In this document: in pieces, positions 21,194-42,020 of the stretch
Layout: each line of letters opens with the position of its first letter
Numbering within the stretch: the first letter of the stretch is position 1
Assembly: GCA_963931865.1 (NCBI GenBank)
Contig: OZ007515.1
Span: forward strand, 5,640,493-5,704,492
Reading direction: 5' to 3'
Source: Axinella damicornis
Taxonomy: Eukaryota > Porifera > Demospongiae > Axinellida > Axinellidae
DNA length: 64,000 bases
Position numbers and translations under genes: made by a program
Notes under the pieces: model-generated
What the model was told of the DNA's origin: nothing
Databases searched by the model: none
The model's input: only the letters and a program-made list of their open reading frames with translations

Positions 21194-22327
21194 TCAACTC
21201 GAACTCGATACTCGAACTCGAACTCGAAACTCGAACTCGAAACTCGAACATTATTCTATACCGGCTGTGGTGAGACGGTGTTTGATTCCAAAAGAATCCG
21301 TCAGCTGCTTGTTCAGCTCATTCCGGAACTCTCTCCCTTGGTCAGTTGTAATCACTGATGGAATTCCCATCAAATAGAACAGCTATATATAGAGAATGAA
21401 ATCAAAATGAAGTATAATGCATTAATAATGTCACGTTTCTTAAACACACCTCCTTGAGTGCTGCAACAACTCCAATAGCCTCTTTTGTTGGCAATGCCTT
21501 AGCCCAGCCAAACCGAGTGAAATAATCGGATATGGTGAGGATGTAGCGGTTGCCGGTCAACGATGGAGGGGATATTGGACCAACGAAGTCCATTCCTAGG
21601 TGGTACCAAGGACTCTTGATTGGAATGGGGTAGAGCTCCGGTCGCCCAGTTTCAATCTTCTTATTCATCCTCTGACACACAGGGCAAGTAATCACCTGTG
21701 GTGTACAGTACAGCTCATAATATCTAGGGCTAAGTAAGAACAGTAGTAGTTGCTTACCAATTCTCTCACATCAGAAATCATGCCCTTCCAATAGAACCGC
21801 TCTGCTATTCTCTTGTACGTCTTGGTGACTCCGAAGTGACCAGAGGTAGGCTCTGAGTGGCAAGCCTTCAGCACTCTTCTCTGTTCGTCATGCGATACAA
21901 CAACTTTCACCTTCCTATCACCGCGGGGTTGAAGAAGACTTCGCCTTTGTCAACTGTCAGAAGGGCAGCACGCTTCCGGATCGCTCTCTTCTTCTCCTTT
22001 GTGATGTTCGGTGGGTAGGAGCCATCTTGGGCGTACTGAATGGCGTATTCGAGTATCTCGTCTCCCGGTTTGACTTCGGCCTTTTCGCTGTCACTCACGA
22101 TCTCCATTTCAATTCTTTCAGCCATTGCGGCGATTTGTGTCTGCAACTGCGGCAACAGCATCTTTTATAGCACCTTCCCGACCTCTGACATGCACTGATT
22201 TAACCTTTGGGCCTTGGCGGGACGGCTGTCCCAAGGGGGAACAAATTTTTCAGAGGGGGTCCAATTATTTCAGAAAAATTAGTTCCGGGGGGAACCAATT
22301 TTAGGGGGGTCCAAATTAAACGTGACA

Positions 22328-22507
22328 CCTTCAGGAAGAGCCGATTATTGCCTGGTACTTTACAGTTTTCCGATAGATAATAACCCTACCGGTAGGTTTA
22401 TTGCCTATGATTTGCCGGAATATGTCGATAAAGTACCAATTGCTGCTCTAACAATCTCTTCCAGAATGCATAAACGATCAGGTTGCATTATACACAGGGT
22501 GATCTAA
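22328..22507. other. Short spacer with left copy of a 75-bp direct repeat
   Basis: 22438-22510 (AATTGCTGCTCTAACAATCT ... GGGTGATCTAACAG) recurs almost exactly at 23397-23471, on the far side of the MITE pair. Confidence 0.8.
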
Positions 22508-23380
22508 CAGCCCGTTTACACTACAGACCGAGAAGGGCGGATTCGCTCCGGTTCGACGCAGATCGATCTGGGAGGTGCGTTTACACTACGCCGCCCGAGC
22601 GCTCCATGTACTGTGATTCGGGGTCAAAGTTCATGATTAGTCACATGCCCAGGCCGCATTCTCACGAGACTAGTCATACGTTCGATCGGGAATTCGATAT
22701 ACAACACCATGACAACCCCTCGTCTCGAAACCGGACCTGGTTCGGATACTATTGGCAACCGTCACGCCCCCCGTCCACGCCCTACCAACGGGTTCGATTC
22801 CGTTTACACTTCCGTTTACACTTGAGGCGGGAGGGTCTGGGAACGAGACTAGCGGGAGCGCTCCGGATCGAACCAGTTCGATGGAGTTTGGTGGTCCAGT
22901 ACGGAGCGGATCGGGGCGGTTCGGTTCGTGTTTACATTAAGAGATAATTCGAACCAGTTCGAGCTGGATCGATCCAGAGCGCTAGTGTAAACGGGCTGTG
23001 CAGCCCGTTTACACTACAGACCGAGAAGGGCGGATTCGCTCCGGTTCGACGCAGATCGATCTGGGAGGTGCGTTTACACTACGCCGCCCGAGCGCTCCAT
23101 GTAAGTGTGATTCGGGGTCAAAGTTCATGATTAGTCACATGCCCAGGCCGCATTCTCACGAGACTAGTCATGTTCGGGAATTCGATATACAACACCATGA
23201 CAACCCCTCGTCTCGAAACCGGACCTTTCGTGATCTGGTTCGGATACTATTGGCAACCGTCACGCCCCCCGTCCACGCCCTACCAACGGGTTCGATTCCG
23301 TTTACACTTGAGGCGGGAGCGCTCCGGATCGATCCAGAGCGCTAGTGTAAACGGGCTGTTACAGCCCGTTTACACTAGCG
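22508..23380. mobile_element. Two head-to-tail MITEs (CAGCCCGTTTACACTA) plus a third partial end
   Basis: Copy 1 spans 22508-22998 and copy 2 spans 23001-23358. Both begin CAGCCCGTTTACACTACAGA and end TAGTGTAAACGGGCTG. A truncated left end follows at 23362. The copies share long internal blocks (GTTCGACGCAGATCGATCTG, CACATGCCCAGGCCGCATTC) but differ by indels. No transposase. Superfamily uncertain; hAT-like by terminus. Confidence 0.85.
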
Positions 23381-23721
23381 CTTATAGTTGGTAGCTAATT
23401 GCTGCTCTAACAATCTCTTCCAGAATGCATAAACGATCAGGTTGCATTATGCACACAGGGTGATCTAACAGTCATCACATTCCACTGCAACTCAACTCAT
23501 TTTTAATTCACCTACAGCTCACTGTGTATCCAAGTGATCAGATGGTCATAACTGGCTCATGCAATGCTGATTAAATTATGATGTGCATATGCATAGCTTC
23601 GGGCAACAATGTGTATGAAATGAGGAAAGTTGCACAAGTAATAAAAAAAACATTAAAAATGTAGCAGGATGTAGGGATACCAGAACGTCAAAAAGTAAGG
23701 TAACAAAAGAGGGATGATCGA

Positions 23722-23826
23722 ACATAACAGTGAAGTATACTATCACCCCTACAGAGATCTTCTTCCATATAATACATGTACAATGAAAAAAGATATGTAG
23801 GGGTGATTGTATACTTCACTGTTATG
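23722..23826. mobile_element. Near-palindromic MITE, about 105 bp
   Basis: The arms CATAACAGTGAAGTATACTA and, inverted, CATAACAGTGAAGTATACAA extend through TCACCCCTAC and AGATCTTC-like sequence, with a loop of about 25 bp. Confidence 0.75.
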
Positions 23827-23889
23827 CGAACAGTTCTGTGTGACTAGGTTGAGACATTCTGGGTTTTGTTTAGTTTCACTAGTCAAAAA

Positions 23890-24950
23890 TATCTGATTCA
23901 AACAACAGACGTTTCGGTGGCTATACAGCTACCATCATCAATGCATAAAACAGTAAAACACCCGAGGGCAAGCTTAAGTACAAAACACATAAAAACGGCG
24001 GGAAAAAAAGGGGCGGGGAATGGCGGGAGAATTATAATGCAGGTGCCGCTATGAGTTCTTCAGTAGGTGGTCGTAGGTGGGAGGGAGGGAGCCCTTGTCT
24101 CTGTTCAGGGGGAGGGGTTGTTTCCTGATGTGGCATGCCTCCAGCGAGAGTCTCATGTGCAGGTTTTCATGCTGGTCAAGGATGGTTACTTCACTCCAGT
24201 CAACATTGTGGCCTGCACTCCATGCATGTTCTGCCAATGCTGACGAGTTGAAATCAGCCATCCTCACTGCCCTCCTGTGCTCGTCCACCCTCTTACACAA
24301 CTTCCTCTTTGTCTCTCCTACGTAGGTGGCTGGGCACTCTGCGCACGGGATGCAGTAGACCACGCTTGATTTCTGCATGTTTGGGATGGCATCTTTTGGG
24401 TGAACCAAGGTCTGTTTCAGTGTCCTGTGTGGCCTCAGCACCGTCCTGATTTCTAGTCTGTCTAAGACCCTCTTCAGGGGTTCTGAGACACCCTTGATGT
24501 ATGGAAGGCAAACCGTTGCCTTCGGTTTTTCAGCCACTGTGGTACGTGGGGGGTGGGGGATGTTCACACTTTGGTGGATGTATCTCTTGGGGTATCCATT
24601 CTTCAATAGGGCATCCATCACATGAGCCTTCTCCTTCTGCTCCAAATGTTGATGAATGGGTGCCAGCCCTATGTCTCAGTGTGTGGGCAACTGCTGCCTT
24701 GTGGGCCCAGGGGTGGTGAGAGGTGAAGTCCAGGTATATACTTGTCTGTGTGGGTAGGCTTCCTGAACACAGAGGTGGAGATGGACCCATCACCATGGTG
24801 CTGAAGGAGGACATCCAAAAAAGGTAGTTGCTGTGCAGGTGTCATCCACATACCTCTTCCAGAACCTGAGTGGGATGTCAGTGGTGGCCAGGGCCCTTCC
24901 TTCCACATCCTCCATAACCAGATTGGCAACCGTGTTATGTTCGATGTGTG
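23890..24950 (-). pseudogene. Penelope-like retroelement, 5'-truncated
   Basis: On the minus strand, frames shift but read in order: the end of a reverse transcriptase (TVANLVMEDVEGRALATTD, IPLRFWKRYVDD, LPFLDVLLQHHGDGSISTSV, FRKPTHTDKYI; 24930-24700), then a connector (HPPRTTVAEKPKATVCLPYI), then a GIY-YIG endonuclease (SVVYCIPCAECPATYVGET, KRKLCKRVDEHRRAVR) ending at the stop near 24049. RT followed by GIY-YIG is the Penelope signature. The 3' tail has GACGTTTCGGTGGCTATACA at about 23908, a typical Penelope-like terminus. It sits just downstream of the alanine aminotransferase poly(A) signal. Confidence 0.8.
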
Positions 24951-24991
24951 ATTAATTTGAGTTGTGGTTCCCCGGCCCCTCTTATTAGAAT

Positions 24992-24997
24992 TTTATT
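24992..24997 (-). terminator. Poly(A) signal of the alanine aminotransferase gene
   Basis: AATAAA on the minus strand, about 130 bases after the stop codon. Confidence 0.5.
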
Positions 24998-25128
24998 TAT
25001 GTATGAACATAATAATTATTATTATAATAATGTGCATGCATGGCACATAAAGTGACATCTGGAGCAAAATAAATAATAAGATCTGTACTATTAAATTTGG
25101 CAGAGCATAAATCTGTCTATAAACATTT

Positions 25129-35135
<10,007 letters not shown>

Positions 35136-37208
35136 GATGAGCTACTTATTCAACTACAACGAAATTCATAACAGTACGCCTCTTCTCGATCACGGCGTCA
35201 TCACGCTATGTACATGCATACGAGAAGCCGTATATACACAGTATAGACCATGTACAGACCAGTACAGACCATGGTTACGTGGTATGCAAATTATTGGGTT
35301 CAGTGCTGTAGCTGCTGCTATCTCCTCTTGAACCTGCAGGGGAAAGTGAAGCATTTTATCACACTACAGACCGACAGCAGCCTTGTCCAGAGGCACCACC
35401 CAGCTTTTATGGGTACCGCGGTGTCTCCAAACCATCACGGTGATGTTTTAATTGTCGCCCCGCTTGAGTTCCACAGCATATAATACAAACTGCTCATACA
35501 TTCACAGGTGCATCCATTCCATTCACTCAAGTCTCAGAACACTGCGTACTTGTACACTGAAATTCTGATGTTGTACCTGCTGCTGACATAATTATAGCCA
35601 ACAGTGATGACAAGCATGCTAGTTTGGCTATGCTCAAACAGTACATAGTCTACATATTGAGTCTATTATCGGCTAAGGAATGTCAAGGTCCTATATTTTT
35701 GATTAACTAGTCAGGTGACTTCCCTCACTATGTTGCTTTGTGAGAGGTTTTCACTATTCCTTGCACCTCCAGACACTCTACCCAAACCAGCGGGAAGGGA
35801 AGCTAGTGTGTGCTATGAGTAAGGTGGGATCACCCAGATCACCTGGATCACCAAAAAAAGAATGGTAATTGCATGTTGAATGCACTTCTGGTATCAGATA
35901 ACAGTCACCATTGCTTGTTTTAGCATGTCAGTTGTGTCGTTAGTATGGTAGTGCGAGTTGCTAGATAACTTAGTGTGGGTGTTTCAGCTACCAATAATAA
36001 CTGAGTCACCGGCAGTGTGGACTTGCCGTCATCGTTGGTTGCTGCACGACTGTCGACGTCGGAGACACAGCACCTGGCACAATAACCAGCTGGCTAGTAG
36101 CGATCATATATGGCATAGTTAGTTCTACCTGCACAACCGTCCGCTGACTCGTTGAACTTGACAGGCCTAAGATCAAGAGTCCCAGGCTTGAGGCTAGACT
36201 GCTCTGTGTGTGTAGTGTGTACTGTAGCTACGTAACTTGGTCCACTCTATTAAAAGACTCCCTGATTCGGTGCAGCTGCTTACTGGGGTACTGGCAGTCA
36301 TACGGAATGTGTTTGTACTCCCAAGCACAGTGAGTCATCAGCACAGTGAGTCATCGATACCAGCAGTACAAATACTCATCTGACATGCTAAAGTGAACCG
36401 GAGGTGCAAGCGCACGTTCATACTAATTGACTGTTCTTATTTTGGACGGCATTTTTGGTGATCCGGGTGATCTGGCCTGGCCGACTTTTACACAAGCCTG
36501 ACTATATAGGAGCTTGGGCATATCGAGCCACACGATCTTAGTACTTACTTCTTGACCTGATCTCGCATGTCACGTAAAGGGTGTGCCATCTTCTTTCAAA
36601 TAAGATGGAGTCAGTACTAGACACTACAGTACGTCTGGACCGAGTGCAGATGTTCTTTGCCAGAGATGATGATGTTACGTATACACAAGGATGTCGGTGT
36701 TGCCAGAGTAATGAGCTAGGTTGGACTCGCAAAGACAGTGAGGGAGACGAAAGCTTGCGAGGGACTCTGTACATCACAGAGAGCTGCCTGGTGGCACTAT
36801 CACGTGGATACAATGATTAGCAGTAACTGAAGCAAGTGAAGCTAGCGAAGATAAAATAGTGTACACAAGAGATATGGTTACAACAAGGAGTAGATTGAAG
36901 CGCCACTGAACTGTTGATGATGCACAGTTGAAGGTCATAAGACCAGAAGTGACAGCATCGGACATTTGAAATGTGTGATGCGGAGCTCTAGTGCCCAGTC
37001 CCCATTAATTTAATAACGTTTTCAGTGTGCCCCCAGCTGTAAACTGTAGAACCGGGGGGTTTCCAAATTGGAGGGGGGGGGGAATTTCCTACAGACCACT
37101 ACTCTTGCTTTCAGGCACCTGCCTAGTTTACGTCACTTGCAGTACGGAAAATGGGGAGGGCCTTATACATATATAATTTCATGTGAGCATGACGTAAGTG
37201 GCATAACA
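35136..37208. other. ALT upstream region; no gene; contains a TIR element
   Basis: An inverted repeat lies at about 35828-35862 (CCAGATCACCTGGATCACC) and 36448-36478 (GGTGATCCGGGTGATCTGG), bounding a roughly 650-bp non-coding element. Two overlapping frames at 36538-36820 lack motifs. A poly-G/MITE-like fragment is at 37045-37180. The ALT promoter should lie just right of 35135, but no box is obvious. Confidence 0.5.
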
Positions 37209-40200
37209 TCAAACTGAAATCATTTTAATATCGTACCTCTTCCTGGATTTGAACTTGCTTCCCTTCGACTTGTTTAATGGCATTCTGCAGAGCAAAGAGA
37301 GTAGGTATACATGCATTGAGAGTTTTGCAGTATGTAAAGAAAGCATATCATGCGAAAGCTGGGTTAATATAAATCCCCTGGCCCAACTGAGGCCATACAG
37401 TAGCGTATAGTGGGATGGCGGAGAGCAGAGTCGCAAACACAGTCAACCTCAGGGCGACTGAAACTACAGGGCATGTTCAAAGTAGTCAGGGCATGTTCAA
37501 AGTAGTGGATGGTGGAGCAGAGGCAAACATGGATAGTCAACCCCTAGGCCACTGGCTAGTGGGATGGTAGAGAAGCAGTCGCAAACACGCATAGTCACGG
37601 GAAATGTGTTGAGCTTCCTCCGGTAGTGAGGTGTGCAACTGATTGAGTGTGTTGGGCATTTGAACCTGAACTTTTGTAATGCATGGAAACTTGCAATCGA
37701 GCTATAGAAGACAAAGCAGATTGAACTGACCTATAATAACACGATTCTGTCTAATGACTGCACTAATTTGGGAGAGAAAATTAACACTCAAGGTTTACAC
37801 TACCGTAGGCGCTCTAATTATGCCTCACCCAAAACTATTTTTGATCGACGCAGAAAACACCTCTCTACTAGTAGGTATTCAAGGTCAGACGAGTGCAGAC
37901 AAGGCTACTGCATAGCGGTTGTGTTTGTTCCCGGCTGTCGGGCTATCGCTGCCTTTTCTCCTACAAGCGATCCTGGAGCACAGAGTATGTAAGTGAGTTG
38001 CTTTCTCGTACCTTCACTGATGACCCAGCCATAATTATTGCAACTGTGCCTTTGTACATCAACGTTAACAGGCAGTGATGTGATGCAGCCTCTTCGCCGT
38101 TCAGCTGTACTTTCGAGCTACCTGTCATGCTGCCATAGTGCAATAATGTAATAGGAATTATTAGTCCCTGGAGCACGACGCATTATTGGAAATTAGACTT
38201 TCAATTCTGACGCAGAATTAGAAAGGATGTACCATTTAGTTTTGGGGAAAATGCTCAAGTTTAGACATTTCATGTGATGCCATTTCTAAGTCCTCTACAC
38301 ATGGTTATGTAATATTTGCTGCTGCTGAGGGCACACGTACAGACACATACAAACACTATACATACACATATCCAACATGCACTCACACCCACACAACACA
38401 CACCAGATACACACACACACACACACAGGCACACGCACACACACCCACACACACACACACATACATGTACCACACACCTTCTGAACCCTTTCGACAACTT
38501 TTTGCTGGTGTTGGTCAGCTCTTGTTCGAATGCCTTGATCACTGGCCGAGGTTTGACTTTTCCCTTTCCTGAAAGGTCAAGTGTACATAGTCAGATAAGA
38601 AACTTCCTTCCAGTCACCACATGCATCAACAGAGGTACTGAGTCAACTACATGTAGTCCCATCACTAGATGCTGGGTCTGTTGGCAAGAGGGACTGACTG
38701 CATTTGGGCCTGCTGTTAATGGCATCTGATTGACCCAGCATATAGGGTCTGTTGGCTGATTGGTGATGTAGCTGATTGGTGCTTTTCTCCCCTGCAATTA
38801 CTAAGCGCCTGGGAACGAGGCTAGGGCTGACTGACCCAGTATCTGGGTCTGTTGGCAATGGGGGCTCATTGACCCGCATTTGGGTCTGTCGGCAAGAGGG
38901 ACTGACTGTTGTTGGCAACGGGGGCAGATTATCCAAGCATCTGGGTCTGTTGGCAACGGTTAACCCAGCATCTTGGTCTGTTGGCAATGGGGGCTGATTG
39001 ACCCGGCATCTGGGTCTGTTGGCAAGAGGGACTGACTGCTGTTGGCAACGGGGGCTGATTATCCAAGCATCTTGGTCTGTTGGCAATGGGGGCTGATTGA
39101 CCCGGCATCTGGGTCTGTTGGCAAGAGGGACTGACTGCTGTTGGCAACAGGGGCTGATTATCCAAGCATCTGGGTCTGTTGGCAATGGGGGACTGATTAA
39201 ACCAACATCTGGGTCTGTTAGCAATGGGGGCTGATTGACCCGGCATCTGGGTCTGTCGGCAAGAGGGACTGACTGCTGTTGGCAACGGGGGCTGATTATC
39301 CAAGCATCTGGGTCTGTAGGCAATGGGGGATGGATTAAACCAACATCTGGGACTGCTGGCAATGGGTGCTGACTGGCCCAGATACTGGGTCAATCAGCCC
39401 CTGTTGCCAACAGACCCAGTTGCTGGGTCAGTTAGTCCGACTTGCCAACAGACTGGGTCAATCAGCTACCATCTACCATTACCAATCAGCTCCAGCTCCT
39501 ATGCTGGGTCAATCGGACGCCATTAACAACAGGCCCAATGCTGGGTCAGTCAGCCCTGTTACCAACACTCCCAGATGCTGGGTCAATAAGAACAGAAGAA
39601 CCACCATACACACAAACAGTTTGAGGAAATATTCTACTCTCACGTACAGAGGTTTCCGGAGTCCTTGCAAAATTTTCAGGCAAATGGAAACACCGGAAGT
39701 CACGTGAATGCGTGAGTTGCAAAATTCAAAGTACATGAATGCTCATGGCAATTTTTACTGCAATGAGGACTAACACCGGGTCCTACAGCGGCACTCTGTA
39801 CACCGATCACCAGCGTAGGTCCAGAAGGCTGACTAAGAAAGCGAAATTGGGCACTTTTTTGCGATCGAATCACTTGCTAACTTCCTGTGGACAGTGTAAC
39901 ATTATCATAAACGAGTACATGTAAGTCACGGACACTGCAACTGAGTCTGAGGAGTCTACTGTACGTAGCTAGCTACATGTAGCTTGCATGCATCATGACA
40001 ACTTGTGACCACTAAATGAGGATTGGTCAGAGAACTGCTATCACATGACTTCTGTTCCACAAATTCGGTTGCAAGATCTCTGAAAACCTCTGCCAAAATT
40101 CACAGCTCTTACAGAGTAACTAAAAAGGATGAGTACCTGGCTTACTAGTGGGTTTATCTTTTCCTGGTGGGACTGTGTACATCTTTTTCTGTTTACGAGA

Positions 40201-40268
40201 TCGTTTAGCTGTTCTGACAGCATGCTCTTGCTCCAATCTGTTGGCAAGTACAGCCTTCTCTTCTGGCT

Positions 40269-40352
<84 letters not shown>

Positions 40353-41972
40353 ATGCGCAAGTAACATTTAACTCAAATCATGTGACTCATAAGTTGTGTA
40401 TAATTATGCTATAGGCTGGGTTTTAGTACATACAGCTGTACATGCACTATAATAAGTATTACTTAAATACCAGTTTGCAGTGCATTATGGCCCGGTTTTA
40501 ATGCACGAGGGCAATCTAGTTAACAGTCGAGGGCGAGATAATGCACCAGGCGAATGCGAGTGCATTATCCGCCCGAGACTGTTAACTAGATTGCCCGAGT
40601 GCACTAAACTCCGTAATGTACTGCAAACTGGTATCTAAACTACATGTACTTACTGATCTGTTGATCTGAAAAGTGTGCATTATCTAGATAATGCACACTA
40701 AAGTGTGCAATAAGCGATTAATGCTCAGTCATGTGATCAATTCTGAGGCGTCTGATTCGTTGAGGGTCACGTGAGTTACTAGTACTAAGGCGGAATTACA
40801 TAAACCACTTGAATTGATATGATTCAACTTCCCTTCAATTGATCCACTTTCTTTCCACCTACCCTTCCATTGGTCCACCTTCTCTCCGCCTACCCTTTGA
40901 TTGATCCACCTTCTCTCTGCCTACCCTTCAATTGACCCACCTTCTCTCTGCCTACCCTTCGATTGGTCCACCTTCTCTCTGCCTACCCTTCAATTGATCC
41001 ACCTTCTCTCCGCCTACCCTTTGATTGGTCCACCACCTCTCCGCCTACTCTTCGATTGATAGACCTCTCCGCCTACCCTTCGATTTGTCCACCTTCTCTC
41101 TGCCTACCCTTCGATTGGTCCACCTTCCTTTCAACTGATCCACCTCTCTTCAACCGACCCAACTTATGATCCGTCTTCCCTCAATCGATACGATCTACCT
41201 TCTCTCCACAACACGCATTACTACATTACACATTACACGGGACTGCATATGACGAACTAACAGTTTCTGGTTTCCTTTTCCTCTTTGCTTCTCGTTTCGC
41301 TCTCTTGCTCATGGGCACATCACCTGCACCTGGGGGAGCAGAGGTACATTATATACCAACCGGAAGCAACAACCCTATAACACCTAGTATTAATTGCCCC
41401 CATATAAATTCTTATGGGTTTTGGAAGCTCATGACAGCTTTTGCAGTCGTTGGTTGGTAAAGAGTTACAGAGGAATGTTCCTGCACATATCTTACTTTCG
41501 GGAGAAAAACACTTAGTTCGGTGAGAGCATGAAGGTGGGCTCCCTCTCTCCTCCCCCTGCCCCCTCCTTCCTCCGATCCCCCCTCCCCCCTTCCCCCTCC
41601 TCCCTCCCCCATTCCCCCTCCTCCCTCCTCTCTCACTTGTTTCTTCCCTCTTTCTCTTGGCACTGGTGCTGGTTGGCATCCATGTCCTGGCTGGCCGGCT
41701 GAAGATCTCCCTCTCGTGCTCTATCAGGTTGCGGGCCTTGCTCACCTCCATCTCAGAGATACGCAGCTGTGTATGTTGGTATGTGTGTGTATGTTGTATT
41801 CAGTATAGTAACACACACACACACTACAGACACACCTACATGTACACATACTCACACACACACACACTCACACTTGCATACACTTACCAACACTCCACAC
41901 TCTCTATCTCTGACACACACTAACATGTACACACACACGCACGCACACACGCACGCACGCACGCACGCACGC

Positions 41973-42020
<48 letters not shown>

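Larger units (their letters stand above)
19411..21262. mobile_element. Mutator-like element nested in the Ginger integrase, 1,852 bp
   Basis: An exact 10-bp direct repeat GGCTGTGGTG (19401-19410 and 21263-21272) brackets it. Its removal restores the integrase reading between the second Asp region and TAYHPQ. The ends are poorly matched (GGGATGGATAAACTTCGAG against GGTATAGAATAATGTTCGAG inverted), but both lead into TTCGAG-repeat arrays in inverted orientation (19427-19460; 21195-21250). The interior carries a spliced-looking gene on the minus strand. Confidence 0.8.
17345..22161 (-). pseudogene. Ginger transposase: integrase - GPY-like - Ulp1 - PHD (interrupted)
   Basis: Exons (5' to 3'): 21758-22161 (N-terminus and first half of the H2C2 zinc motif, ACHSEPTSGHFGV); 21450-21695 (CPVCQRMN; first catalytic Asp in MDFVGPI); 21263-21382 plus 19389-19410 (second Asp in TTDQGREF, then TAYHPQ; split by the nested element); 19045-19290 (ANGLDERFNQT with the catalytic Glu); 18674-18937 (RWQGPFKITSVLG, GPY/F-like); 18489-18551; 17345-18418. 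The last exon encodes a Ulp1/C48 fold (GHWVTVS His, NVYDSL Asp, QSGSYDCGLFA Gln and Cys) and a C-terminal PHD finger (CKC, CTVCKEWYH, WLCYRC). All introns join in phase. One base is missing near 21927, so the N-terminal exon is frameshifted. A 39-bp in-frame duplication (ARAKKLMLKRRQ twice) lies at 18155-18235. This copy cannot be active. Confidence 0.85.
16876..22327 (-). mobile_element. Ginger-type DNA transposon, 5,452 bp
   Basis: The outer ends are TGTCATGGTAAAAATGGACC (16876) and, inverted, TGTCACGTTTAATTTGGACC (22327), flanked by an exact 4-bp duplication CCTT (16872-16875 and 22328-22331). The inverted repeats continue with ATTGGTTCCCCCCGGAAC and a set of ATTTGGACCCC sub-repeats that extend to about 17230 on the left. 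Inside is one minus-strand gene encoding a retroviral-type integrase fused to an Ulp1 protease and a PHD finger. TGT termini, 4-bp duplication, introns and a Gypsy-integrase-like transposase without reverse transcriptase are diagnostic of Ginger elements (Ginger1 often carries extra protease and PHD domains). The copy is interrupted by 19411-21262. Confidence 0.9.

Noticed and set aside
24947..25128. Penelope fragment as part of the ALT transcript
   Set aside because: ALT stops at 25129 and has AATAAA at 24992; the fragment starts just beyond.
36538..36820. Overlapping frames on both strands near 36.6 kb
   Set aside because: Mirror-image openness with no motif or transcript signal.
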